Of a stretch of 50,078 nt of DNA, positions 16,605-25,600 are shown piece after piece; within the stretch, counting starts at the first letter, position 1; every line of letters starts with the position of its first letter. Below the pieces are notes generated by a model. It saw nothing but the letters and a program-made list of their open reading frames with translations, was not told where the DNA came from and did not search any database. This DNA comes from Prevotella sp. Its GTDB lineage: Bacteria; Bacteroidota; Bacteroidia; Bacteroidales; Bacteroidaceae. The DNA lies in the NCBI GenBank assembly GCA_017615355.1, contig JAGAAJ010000018.1, forward strand, positions 1-50,078, written 5' to 3'. The translations under genes and the position numbers were made by a program.

Positions 16605-17939
16605 TTAATCGATTTCCTCGTCAGCCTCGTAGCCTCCCATCTCGCGGATGGCGTTCTTCAGCATGGTGTACTGCTGATAGAGGTTGTTGACGGCTTCCTC
16701 GCCCTGGGTGTAGTCGTGCATCGGCGACTTCAGGAAGAAACTGAGGAAACGCTGGGTGCCATAGCGTCCGGCACGGGCAGCAAGGTCGCTCAGCAGGCAG
16801 AGGTCGAGACACAAAGGTGCAGCAAGGATAGAGTCGCGGCAGAGGAAGTTGATCTTGATCTGCATGGGATAACCCAGCCAGCCGAAGATGTCGATGTTGT
16901 CCCAGCCCTCCTTGTTGTCGTTGCGAGGCGGATAATAGTTGATACGCACCTTGTGGTAGTATTGTGTGTCCTCATCATTGCCGTGTCCGTAGAGGTCGGG
17001 CTGCACATCAGGCTTGAGGATGGTCTCCAGCGTTGAGAGCTTCGACACCTCCTTGGTACGGAAGTTGGCAGGCTCGTCGAGCACCAGTCCGTCGCGGTTG
17101 CCCAGGATATTGGTAGAGAACCAGCCGCTCAGACCCAGACAGCGTGTGCCGATGATGGGTGCGAAGCCGCTCTTCACCAGCGTCTGGCCCGTCTTAAAGT
17201 CCTTGCCGGCGATGGGCATCTTCGTCTTTTCTGCCAGTTCCCACATAGCGGGGATATCGACGGTGGTGTTGGGAGCGCCCATGATGAAGGGAGCACCCTC
17301 GGTGAGGGCAGCGTAGGCATAGCACATCGAGGGAGCGATATGTTCGCGGTCGTCGGCCTTCATGGCGGCTTCGAGGTCGCTGAGCTTGTAGTGCACCTTC
17401 TCGTCGACGGGCACGTAGATCTCGGTAGAGGCAGCCCAGAGCACGACGATACGTGCGCAGCCATTCTTCTGCTTGAAGTCGCTGATGTCCTTCTTCAGGG
17501 CCTCGACCATCTCCCAGCGAGTCTTGCAGTCCTTCACGTTGTCGCCGTCCAGACGCTTGGCGTAGTTCTTGTCGAAGGCGGCCTTCATGGGCACGATCTT
17601 CTCCAGCTCGTCGCGAACGGGCTCGATGTCCTTCTCCTTCAGCACCTCGGCATACATAGCACTCTGATAAGCGTTCTGGGGATAGACATCCCAGCAGCCG
17701 AAGACGATGTCGTTCAGGTCGGCAATGGGCACGATGTCCTTGTAGGGGAGATACTTCTTGTCAGCTCCCTTCCCAATACGGATTTTGTCATACTGAGTCA
17801 TTGAGCCAACGGGCTTGCCGAGGCCCTTGCGAGTCATCAGCACGCCAGTCATGAATGTTGTTGCCACTGCGCCGTTGCCGACGACGAGGATTCCCAGTTT
17901 GCCCTCAGCGGGCTTCACACTGTTCTTTTTCTGTTCCAT
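16605..17939 (-). CDS. ino1: Inositol-3-phosphate synthase
   Basis: The protein is 444 residues from the ATG at 17939 (MEQKKNS). The NAD-binding motif 'ILVVGNGAVATTF' is near the N-terminus. Family motifs follow: 'VVLWAASTEIYVPVDEK', 'GAPNTTVDIPAMWELAEK', 'GKDFKTGQTLVKSGFAP' with the active-site lysine region, and 'NILGNRDGLVL'. It converts glucose-6-phosphate to inositol-3-phosphate. In Bacteroides a related enzyme feeds inositol phospholipid and sphingolipid synthesis, and that is the likely role here. It converges on the ccsA-type gene with only 9 bp between stops. Its upstream region is 88% identical over 60 bp to that of the adhesin gene at 22677-26054, suggesting shared control. Confidence 0.93.
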   Translation of the reverse strand: MEQKKNSVKPAEGKLGILVVGNGAVATTFMTGVLMTRKGLGKPVGSMTQYDKIRIGKGADKKYLPYKDIVPIADLNDIVFGCWDVYPQNAYQSAMYAEVLKEKDIEPVRDELEKIVPMKAAFDKNYAKRLDGDNVKDCKTRWEMVEALKKDISDFKQKNGCARIVVLWAASTEIYVPVDEKVHYKLSDLEAAMKADDREHIAPSMCYAYAALTEGAPFIMGAPNTTVDIPAMWELAEKTKMPIAGKDFKTGQTLVKSGFAPIIGTRCLGLSGWFSTNILGNRDGLVLDEPANFRTKEVSKLSTLETILKPDVQPDLYGHGNDEDTQYYHKVRINYYPPRNDNKEGWDNIDIFGWLGYPMQIKINFLCRDSILAAPLCLDLCLLSDLAARAGRYGTQRFLSFFLKSPMHDYTQGEEAVNNLYQQYTMLKNAIREMGGYEADEEID

Positions 17940-17958
17940 GTTTTTAGCTAAAAACTTA

Positions 17959-18018
17959 GAGTTAATTGTTTGCAATTTGAGTGCGAAATTAGTTAAAAAC
18001 TTTCAAACTAAAGCAATC
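17959..18018 (-). promoter_or_regulatory. Conserved promoter/leader block upstream of ino1
   Basis: These 60 bp match 26080-26139 at 53 of 60 positions without gaps. On the minus strand they contain TAATTTCG (17991-17984), a near-consensus -7 element, and a conserved TTGCTTTnGTTTGAA stretch in the -20 to -35 area. The leader is about 40 nt. Confidence 0.6.
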
Positions 18019-18051
18019 ATGCGCATATAAATTACAACAAACCTGATAAAA

Positions 18052-18080
18052 GAGACAATTGCTGCATTAGAATGAGACAT
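18052..18080 (-). promoter_or_regulatory. Shared upstream box, copy 1 (ino1)
   Basis: On the plus strand GAGACAATTG ... AATGAGACAT. Copies with the same CAATTG and GAGACA words lie at 21996-22022 and 26173-26200. In each case the box begins 61-62 bp upstream of the -7 element. It is a probable activator-binding site. Confidence 0.6.
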
Positions 18081-18098
18081 TTGTGCAAATAAGTCAGC

Positions 18099-18133
18099 AA
18101 AAAATCCCTGAACTGCAAAAGCAATCCAGGGAT
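18099..18133 (-). terminator. Terminator of adhesin operon 1
   Basis: On the minus strand ATCCCTG ... CAGGGAT form a stem with inner TGC/GCA pairing, followed by a run of six T. The hairpin is essentially identical to that at 22426-22460. Confidence 0.8.
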
Positions 18134-18157
18134 AATGATATACAGAAGAGAATCAGT

Positions 18158-18346
18158 TTACCAATCGAATCCCAAATCAAGGATGTCGAAATCTCCTTCG
18201 CGGCTGCCAGGGGTATTACCACCGCCACCATAGCCAACGTCGCCACTGTTCACGTCACCGGCTTTACTGGTAGTAGTGATCATCTGTTGCATATTGAGCT
18301 TTAATACCGTCATGGACGGTGTCAAATAATTCTTTTTCATTGTCAT
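18158..18346 (-). CDS. Microprotein of adhesin operon 1 (GGGG...DILDLGFDW family)
   Basis: This 62-residue protein starts 16 bp after the stop of the large adhesin gene on the same strand. The N-terminus MTMKKNYLTPSMTVLKL is followed by a Ser/Thr/Gly/Asp-rich middle with GGGG, and the protein ends DFDILDLGFDW. A paralogue of 58 residues occupies the same position after the second adhesin gene (22485-22661); the two share KKxYxxP, the tetraglycine and the C-terminal DILDLGxDW. There is no signal peptide or membrane segment. The conserved paralogue, position and terminator support a real gene. The function is unknown; it could be a small partner or regulator of the adhesin, or a peptide precursor. 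An alternative start is the ATG at 18340. Confidence 0.8.
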   Translation of the reverse strand: MTMKKNYLTPSMTVLKLNMQQMITTTSKAGDVNSGDVGYGGGGNTPGSREGDFDILDLGFDW

Positions 18347-18362
18347 GTTGTTTTTTGTGTTA

Positions 18363-21300
18363 TTACTTAATCACAACTTTTACACCGTTGTTAATGTACA
18401 GGCCCTTGCGAGTGGGTTGCTGGTCGAGCTTCTTGCCGTCAATAGTGTACCAATCGTTACGGATGGTTGCCTCACGGTCAGCATCCAAGATGCCCGTTAT
18501 TTCACCATCGCCGAAGATCATACGTGTAGTGAGAACCTTATCACCTGCCGTGATGCCGTGCAACGGGAAGTATGCGCGGAATGCCTTGATGGTCACAGCA
18601 GCATTGGGATAGTAGAGATTATCGTCGACACCAAGGAACAGCAGCGAGCGATCCTCACCCTCGGTGGTCAATGGGCTGTAGAGGCCTAAGAAGCTCACCT
18701 TACCGTCAGCGCTGAATACAGGCGTTGGGCTGGTACTCTTAATGGTCACATTTGCGAACTGAGGATTCTCAATGGTATTTGAGCCTTTAATGATATAAGG
18801 CATACCGGCTTCGATGCCGTTTGTTACCTCCTTGAAACTCAGGTTGAGTACGCCGCTTTCATCGTTGAAGTATGTGGCACTACTGTTGGTATTTAGCTCC
18901 TTTACAGTAACATCGCCCAGAGCACTACTACTTACGTTTGAAATATCGAAGGGCAAGCACAGAGCATTCCAAACACCGGTCAGGAACGAACGCTGGATGG
19001 TAACATGAGACTGTCTGCCGTAATTGTTGAGAAGTAGGCTGGTGTTGGAGGGATTATCCGAAAGCAGAACATCCTGCAGGGAAAGCAATGCGAACTCTCT
19101 TGGCTTGCTCCATTTTGTCGTTTCACCGCCCATGACACTCTGAACCTGATACTCATATGCATTGTTGGTAGCTAAACCGTTCAACGTAGCAGTAGCAGTA
19201 CCCACCGACAAGCTTTGCCATGATCCAGCGGTTGTAGGTGAATTGCAGATGACAATTTCGTCAACTAAGAAGTAATATTGATTATAAGAAGTACATTGAA
19301 TAGAAATGTATTTGACATCAGCTGGTAGTGACTGCTCATAGAGGTTCCACTGAGTGTTACTAACAGTAGTTTCTGCACTCCAGGTGAATGCATCAACATC
19401 ATTCGTCGTAGTTGAATAGCCCACCTTAAAGGATTCAGGACAAAGTGAGTGATAGTTACCACAATAGAAAGTCAGCGTAGCACCTGCTGCAATTCCGTTC
19501 AGTTTGGGAGAAATAAGGTATTGGGGGGAATTAGTAGTAGATCTGAATGCAAAAAGACCGTCCATAGCTCCACCACCGTTCTCCAAATTATAGGTAGTCC
19601 AATCGCCTTGTCCGCGTCCGAAGTCTTCGTAGAAGATTACTTCTGAATTGGCCATTGTTCTATACCGCACGTTGTAGCTGTCGCCACTAGCATCCCATGT
19701 GAGGACGGCTCCATCGGCCTTCAAATCTGCCACGATGTTAGTGGGCGTGGGACTGCAATCAACAGTATAAATGACGTTTTCGCTCAAGGGTCCCGTAGTG
19801 TTAATGATGTCCTCGCCATTCACATCCTGAACAATAATGTCGCCAACAAAATAATCATCGAAGAAACTTTCAGAATGCCACTCAAACCTGACAGGCCTGC
19901 CAGAGCATACTTCGAGCATACCCTTTACAATGCCGTTTGAGGCATTCTTAGGCACTGTCCAATTGGCAATGACTTCTCCCGTCACATTATCTACTACCAA
20001 GATGTATGAACCAAACCAGCCATTTTCATACGAACCCTCGTAATCATTCGCCTTAAGCTCATAGGCGATGTAGCACTTGTCCTCGTCAGAGCATTCAGTG
20101 CGGAAAAGGATTATGCTGCTCCAAGCACTCAGATCGTTATCATATTTTGCACGTACCTTAATCGCATACGCTGTTCCGCTTTGCAGACCTTCCAGCGTAT
20201 AGGGTTTTGTCGTAACTTCTGTTTCTGTGAAGTCCGTTTCACCCTCAGCCTTATAAGCCACCACCCATTTGGTGGCGGAGCCGTTATCCTTCCAGCTGAA
20301 TTTAACCGAGTTACAAGTCACATCACTATAAACTAATTCGGTAGGCGTAGGGAACTGCTCAGGCGTGGCAAAGCTTACGGCGTTGCTCCATAAACTTTGC
20401 TCAGTATCGCTGCAATAAGCCCGAACCTTTACGGTATAGGATGTGTTTTCCGTAAGGCCCATTGTATAGGGATTATTATGGACGGTAATCAGGTTTTCTT
20501 CGTCGTCGTTAATACAAATCTGCCACGTGTCCTGACCTTCCTCGCCAGGTGTCCAATTTAGCTGCACCGAGTTGTAAGTTATTTCACTAGCAACCAACCC
20601 TTTTGGTTTTTTACAGGATCTATATACATTAAAAGTGAAGTCATCAAGAACGAGGGAGGGAGCGTTTTCTTGATAGATATACTTGATGGCTATGCGTTTG
20701 GTTCCTACTGGGAAAGATTTTGAATATTCCTTCCATTCAGACGATGATACGCTTACCTCATCTCCGTATGTAAATTGGCTTGCATCGGCAACCGTCGCAT
20801 CAGTAGTATAGCCTATTAGGAACTTCTCATCCGGAGCACCGTAAACTGAAGTTTGGGTTCTTCTGCACCAGAAAGAAACATCAACAGCATCGTCGCCACT
20901 CATGAGTATTGGTGAAATCAAAGATCCGCTTTGCTCAAAAGCGAATAGGAATGCATACGAACTATTATGGTTTTCGTACGTTGTAATACCAGACCATTGA
21001 GAAGTATAATTGGCTATCCAGCCGTCTGCGGCTAGGTCATTGTTCTCAAAACCGTACTCATAAGGCAAGGTCACGCATTTGTAAGTGCTGAAGGTAACAG
21101 GACTAGACCATTCGCTGGCGTATCCGCCACCACAGTCAGCCTGTACCTGTACTTCGTATGTAACGCCTGCGTCCAAACCCTCAATCGTGAATGAAGCATT
21201 GGTGCTGCAACTCTCTACCGTCCAATCATCAGTGCCGCTTATTCTATAACGCACATTCCATGTATCAACATCCGAAATCCAGCTGACTACAGCACTCTCA

Positions 21301-21878
21301 TTGGTGATGGCCGAAATGGAAACTCCCATTGGCTTGGGACAGGAGGGGGGAACCATAAAGGTAAAATCATCAAGATAAAGGTAATAAGCTTTGTTATAGA
21401 TATACTTGATGGCAATGCGTTTAGTTCCAGCTGGGAATATGCGTTCAAATTCCAGCCAAGAGGTTGAAGCGGTCACCACATCACCGTAAGTGAAAGCACT
21501 GGCATCGGTAACCGTCTCATCGGTGGTATAACCAACCTGAAACTGTTCAACATAAGAGTCACTTTGTTTCTTATACCAGAAATAAACGTCAATACCATTG
21601 TCGGTCCCTGTGAAGATAGGTGACATTAAGTAAGCGCGCTGTTCATGATAATTAAAGCTAAAGCCATAAGAACCCGTTCTTGAGACACGGGGATCAATTG
21701 TGGTGAAATCAGAGGTAGCTCCTTGTAGCACCCAGCCGTCTGCGGACAGGTCATTGTTCTCAAAGCCGTACTCATAAGGCAGGGTCTGTTGTGCTTTCGC
21801 TCCTCCTAGGAAACAGAAAGTGGCGAGGAACGTCATTGCCGCCCTTGCCAAAAATCTTGAGTAAGATGTTCTTTTCAT
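18363..21878 (-). CDS. Large secreted fibronectin-III/jelly-roll adhesin 1
   Basis: The protein is 1171 residues from the ATG at 21878. The upstream frame to 21929 overlaps the -7 box, and the paralogue starts with the same MKRTSYSRF. A signal peptide ends AKA-QQ. Domains in order are: a jelly-roll (MAM/choice-of-anchor-like) module from 'YEYGFENNDL' to 'LDDFTF'; a fibronectin-III domain; a second jelly-roll; two fibronectin-III domains; a 107-residue module (C at 20075 to C at 19757) shared with adhesin 2; another jelly-roll with fibronectin remnants; and a beta-rich tail. The C-terminus (DWYTIDGKKLDQQPTRKG... VKVVIK) is the kind of conserved tail seen on Prevotella surface proteins. Probably a surface adhesin; the ligand and secretion route are not shown by sequence. 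Confidence 0.85.
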   Translation of the reverse strand: MKRTSYSRFLARAAMTFLATFCFLGGAKAQQTLPYEYGFENNDLSADGWVLQGATSDFTTIDPRVSRTGSYGFSFNYHEQRAYLMSPIFTGTDNGIDVYFWYKKQSDSYVEQFQVGYTTDETVTDASAFTYGDVVTASTSWLEFERIFPAGTKRIAIKYIYNKAYYLYLDDFTFMVPPSCPKPMGVSISAITNESAVVSWISDVDTWNVRYRISGTDDWTVESCSTNASFTIEGLDAGVTYEVQVQADCGGGYASEWSSPVTFSTYKCVTLPYEYGFENNDLAADGWIANYTSQWSGITTYENHNSSYAFLFAFEQSGSLISPILMSGDDAVDVSFWCRRTQTSVYGAPDEKFLIGYTTDATVADASQFTYGDEVSVSSSEWKEYSKSFPVGTKRIAIKYIYQENAPSLVLDDFTFNVYRSCKKPKGLVASEITYNSVQLNWTPGEEGQDTWQICINDDEENLITVHNNPYTMGLTENTSYTVKVRAYCSDTEQSLWSNAVSFATPEQFPTPTELVYSDVTCNSVKFSWKDNGSATKWVVAYKAEGETDFTETEVTTKPYTLEGLQSGTAYAIKVRAKYDNDLSAWSSIILFRTECSDEDKCYIAYELKANDYEGSYENGWFGSYILVVDNVTGEVIANWTVPKNASNGIVKGMLEVCSGRPVRFEWHSESFFDDYFVGDIIVQDVNGEDIINTTGPLSENVIYTVDCSPTPTNIVADLKADGAVLTWDASGDSYNVRYRTMANSEVIFYEDFGRGQGDWTTYNLENGGGAMDGLFAFRSTTNSPQYLISPKLNGIAAGATLTFYCGNYHSLCPESFKVGYSTTTNDVDAFTWSAETTVSNTQWNLYEQSLPADVKYISIQCTSYNQYYFLVDEIVICNSPTTAGSWQSLSVGTATATLNGLATNNAYEYQVQSVMGGETTKWSKPREFALLSLQDVLLSDNPSNTSLLLNNYGRQSHVTIQRSFLTGVWNALCLPFDISNVSSSALGDVTVKELNTNSSATYFNDESGVLNLSFKEVTNGIEAGMPYIIKGSNTIENPQFANVTIKSTSPTPVFSADGKVSFLGLYSPLTTEGEDRSLLFLGVDDNLYYPNAAVTIKAFRAYFPLHGITAGDKVLTTRMIFGDGEITGILDADREATIRNDWYTIDGKKLDQQPTRKGLYINNGVKVVIK

Positions 21879-21926
21879 TGTTGTTTGTTTAATTGAATTT
21901 TTTGTTTTTGATTTGCAATTTGGCTG

Positions 21927-21934
21927 CAAAATTA
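21927..21934 (-). promoter_or_regulatory. Predicted -7 element of adhesin operon 1
   Basis: TAATTTTG on the minus strand, about 45 nt before the ATG at 21878. The flanking sequence (TTTGCAATTTG, ATTCAAAC-AAAGCAA) aligns with the ino1 and adhesin 2 upstream regions with one gap. Confidence 0.6.
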
Positions 21935-21995
21935 GAAAAAATCATTCAAACAAAGCAAACAATATGTGTAGAAGTCACAACAAATCCAACGAGTG

Positions 21996-22022
21996 GAAAC
22001 AATTGCTTAAAAGATTGAGACA
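21996..22022 (-). promoter_or_regulatory. Shared upstream box, copy 2 (adhesin 1)
   Basis: On the plus strand GAAACAATTGCTTAAAAG followed by ATTGAGACA. It begins 62 bp upstream of the -7 element, matching the 61-bp spacing at the other two genes. Confidence 0.6.
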
Positions 22023-22066
22023 ATTGTGTAATGCATGTACCGTTATTCCTATTGCAGAATGAAAAA

Positions 22067-22165
22067 GAGCCTCTAAAATTTCCTGAAGAGCCTCCTTATT
22101 TTGCTAAAGAGCCTCCTTATTTTGCTGAGTAGCCTCCTTTTTTTCTCAGGAGCCTCCCCAGATTG
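22067..22165. repeat. 21-bp tandem repeat, about five units
   Basis: Units begin with GAGCCTC (or TAGCCTC) at 22067, 22088, 22109, 22130 and 22150. The second and third copies share GAGCCTCCTTATTTTGCT. On the minus strand each unit reads ...AAGGAGGCTC. It lies in the long gap between the two adhesin operons. A 66-codon minus-strand frame (22273-22073) reads through it as a basic heptad-like (RRLxSKI) series, but expression is unsupported. Confidence 0.7.
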
Positions 22166-22189
22166 CCACAAAGAATTGTTAAAATTGGA

Positions 22190-22370
22190 TTTTCTGACAA
22201 TTCTTACAATTCTTACACCTAAATATGCGCCCTCCATCAGACTAAAAGAACAAAAGTTTGCATAATAATACAATTAATATACTATAAAAATAGTATAAAC
22301 TATTCTTATTTTCTTCTTCTTTTGTGGTAGTAGTGTGTATTTTTTACTAATTGTAAGAATTGTCAGAAAA
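22190..22370. repeat. 181-bp segment bounded by perfect 22-bp inverted repeats
   Basis: Arms 22190-22211 and 22349-22370 are exact reverse complements (core TTCTGACAATTCTTACAA), with 137 bp between. The inside is A/T-rich and includes a small palindrome TACTAT-AAAA-ATAGTA. It lies between the terminator of operon 2 and the promoter region of operon 1. The dimensions resemble Bacteroidales invertible segments, or a MITE. No clear target-site duplication flanks it, and no consensus promoter is visible inside. Confidence 0.7.
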
Positions 22371-22425
22371 AGTATTTCAGGCCTCCAAAAACCCTTTCCC
22401 AACGGAACCTCCGCAGCAAAAACAC

Positions 22426-22460
22426 GAAAAATCCCTGAACTGCAAAAGCAATCCAGGGAT
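22426..22460 (-). terminator. Terminator of adhesin operon 2
   Basis: The hairpin (ATCCCTG 22431-22437, CAGGGAT 22454-22460) has a T-tract on the minus strand. The surrounding 90 bp, including the 3' end of the microprotein gene, are nearly identical to 18099-18190. Confidence 0.8.
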
Positions 22461-22484
22461 AATGATATGCAAAAGCGAATCAGT

Positions 22485-22661
22485 TTACCAATCTAATCCC
22501 AAGTCAAGGATGTCGCAATCGCGTGACAATTGGCCGCCGCCTCCTACCTCATCGATGGCTTGGGGGCCATCAGCAGGACTTCCAGTACCCAGCAGGTACT
22601 CTGACTTTATGTTCACCACCTCTGTCTCAGGTGACATGTATGCTTTCTTATTCATTGTCAT
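22485..22661 (-). CDS. Microprotein of adhesin operon 2 (GGGG...DILDLGLDW family)
   Basis: Fifty-eight codons run from the ATG at 22661, 15 bp after the adhesin 2 stop, to a TAA at 22487-22485. I read it directly as MTMNKKAYMSPETEVVNIK at the N-terminus, then a Gly/Asp-rich middle with GGGG, ending CDILDLGLDW. It is the paralogue of the 62-residue protein at 18158-18346, and the 3' ends of both genes and their terminators are nearly identical in DNA. It carries one cysteine, which the other lacks. There is no signal peptide. Function unknown; the conserved gene order says it works with, or is expressed with, the preceding adhesin. Confidence 0.8.
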   Translation of the reverse strand: MTMNKKAYMSPETEVVNIKSEYLLGTGSPADGPQAIDEVGGGGQLSRDCDILDLGLDW

Positions 22662-22676
22662 GTTGTTTTTATGTTA

Positions 22677-25600
22677 TTACTTAATCACGACCTTATTGCC
22701 GTTCTGGATATACAGTCCCTTACGAGTGGGCTGCTTGTTGAGTTTCTTGCCGTCAACGGTGAACCAATCGTTATTAGTTGTTGTTTCACGGTTGACATCA
22801 GCAATGCCTGTGGTTTCATCATAGCCAGGCAGAGCGAGGAACGAGCGTGTTCCGGCAGGCACGGCCAGATAGGCCTTGTGTGCACCGCTTGTGAAAGCAG
22901 CACCGTTGTCAACGCCCCAATACCAGCCAATGTTCTCGCCGCTCTTGTCATAGCTCAACATATAATACTTTCCGCCGCCTGTCGTCGTTGCTGCCACGTC
23001 GCTACCATGCAGCATATTATCTAAAGTGATGGGATCAGCTGTCTTTCCTGCGAGGAAGATAGGCTGCTGGCTTGCTGCTTCGGCAGATGCAATCTGCAAC
23101 AACACAGCAGTGGCAGCAGGCACCACTTCGCCGCCTTCAGCGATGGTCTCATACGTCAGTACTGACTCGTCCTTTGCAGTAACGATACGCGCAACCATGT
23201 CCTCGGGCAGCACCACATCGCGCTGACTATTATAATATGTAGCGAAGCCCTCCTTGGCGAAGTTCAGGAACAATCCCTCCAAGTTTGCATCCTGGTTGAT
23301 ATCAAGTCCATGCAGGGGCAGGAAGGGCAAAGTGCCAGTAGCGGCACTTCCGCTGAAGGTGCCGGCAGGAACTTCAGAGCTGTAGGTAATCGTTCCTGAT
23401 GCGGCAACCTTTATGAAGGCGCCCTCGCCAGGAGCCAGTACCACAGCGTTCTTATAGACTTCGAAGCCGTCACCTGCTGCGTTCATCTTATAGAAAGAAG
23501 CATCTTTGCTATAACTGATATAGCCATTGCAGGTGAATGGATTACCCACCAATGCCCATCCATTGAACGGGTTGGTGGAGGTGGCATCGTAGGTAACATC
23601 AGCAGTATTGGTGCTGTTATAGCTTGAAGGAGCTGTTCCCGTGAAGTCTAATGTCTTGTCTTCCTTGTTTGCGCAAAGATAGCCATTAAGGTATTTTAAG
23701 CCAATATTGTCACCTGCAACGAATGCACTTTGTTGGCGGTTTGCCTCGTAATTAATCCATTCAAGGTCTTCAGTGGCGTCAAAGCCAAAGAGGTCATAGT
23801 CACCTTTAGCCAAATCTCCAACATAACTCCACGTAGAGCCATCACTTCCTACAAAAGTGACACCGGTGAATGGACTGGCAATGAGGTTATATTTGCCTTC
23901 GCCATCGCCATAACCAGAGATATTCTTATTCATCGTTACCCTTAAGGTGGCAGTCTTGTGTTTTAACTGACCGCCATCCTCAATGGTGATGCTACCGCCA
24001 TCGATAGTGGCTTTACCAGCACAGGCTACTACACCAGCGGGAATGGTGGCATCGGCTTTAATACGCACATTATTATTAATAGTGGGAAGTGCTGTTACAG
24101 CATTTCCGTCTACGTCCGTCCAATTGGCAACTCTATTCCAGTCGCCATCGTTTGAAAAGACAAGCATATCGTCCTTTGTTTTGAAGAAGGATGAGGCGAT
24201 TTTGCTTTCTTCACCTGGGCCACAAATGCCCTTCACCTGCCATGCATATGGTGTATTGGGGGTCAAGCCTGTGGCTGTGTAAGAAGTAGCGGTGAGGGGG
24301 ACCTCAACAAGGTCAGTCTCAGCAGAGACATATACTGCAAAGTTCTCAGCAGGATAGTTCGGGTCTTGGCCTTTTGCTACGAAACTGATGCTACCGCCCA
24401 GTTGGATGCCAGAGATAATCATCCAGTTGTCAGGGCTGAGGGCACCAACACCTGTAACCCAACTTGCTGACGAGACACTATAAGTTCCATTGCCAGTAAG
24501 ATTGTTTTGGTCATCTTTACCGTTCGTACGAATGCCCCATTGGTAACCGTCACCATCCAAATCCATATTCGTGATTTCGGAAGGAATAGTGCCATTTTCA
24601 AAGTCTTGGGTGTAGACGGTTGTTCCAACAGCATTTTTTACGACAATGTCGTCCACATTAAGCATGAACATGTCGCTCACATCATAGTGGCGTATGGCGA
24701 TAGAGCCCATTCCGCTGTATTCACTGAGGTCATAGGTGTAGGTGGTCAAAGTTGCAGTGGCTTGTTGGTCTTCACCCACCTGATGCCAAGGACGGTATTG
24801 GAGCAGGTAGCTGTCGTTGGTGCCTTCCCAACTCAGCTTTGTAGTAGTGGTTCCTATTTCAGTAACAGCAAGGTTTTTGGGCTTTGCGCAAGTGGCAACG
24901 ATGCAATCAACAGTATAAAGGACGTCTGCATTCAAAGCTCCAGTTGTGTTAATGATATCCTCGCCATTCACATCCTGAACAATAATATCGCCAATAAAAT
25001 AGTTGTCGAAACCGCCTGAATACCACACAAACCTGAGAGGCCTGCCAGAGCATACTTGGAGCGAGCCTGTAACAATACCATCTTCGGTATCCTCAGGCAC
25101 TGTCCAATAATCTATGATCTCTTCCGTCTCTTCATCGAGAACAAAAAGATATGAATCATACCAGCCATAAGCATAAGAACCATTGTAGGCTTTTGCGTTA
25201 AGCTTATAAGTGATATAGCACTTGTCCAAGTCAGTGCAGTCAGTGCGGAAAATGATTTCGCGACTCCAGTCACTAAGAATGTTGTCATTTTTTGCACGTA
25301 CTTTAATAGTATAGGCTGTTCCGGCTTGCAGACTTTCCAGCGTATAGGGATTTGTCGTAACCTCTATTTCTGTGAAGTCCGTTTCACCCTCAGCCTTATA
25401 AGCCACCACCCATTTTGTAGCTGCACCCATTTCTTTCCAACTAAGTTTGACCGAGTTGCTAGTAACATCGTCAGGGGCTAAGGGGATGGGCTTGGGGATT
25501 GCATCGGTTTCGGTAAAGCCGAAGTCATCAACAAACAATCTATATTGATAGCTGGAATAATAATAGATTGCTACATACTTAGTACCAGCAGGAATAATGA

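Noticed and set aside
22073-22273. 66-codon minus-strand frame across the inverted repeat and the 21-bp tandem repeat
   Set aside because: No promoter, no paralogue, and its regular basic heptads follow directly from the DNA repeat. It is kept only as a remark in the repeat findings.
22190-22370. Intact insertion sequence
   Set aside because: At 181 bp it cannot hold a transposase; an invertible segment or MITE is more likely.
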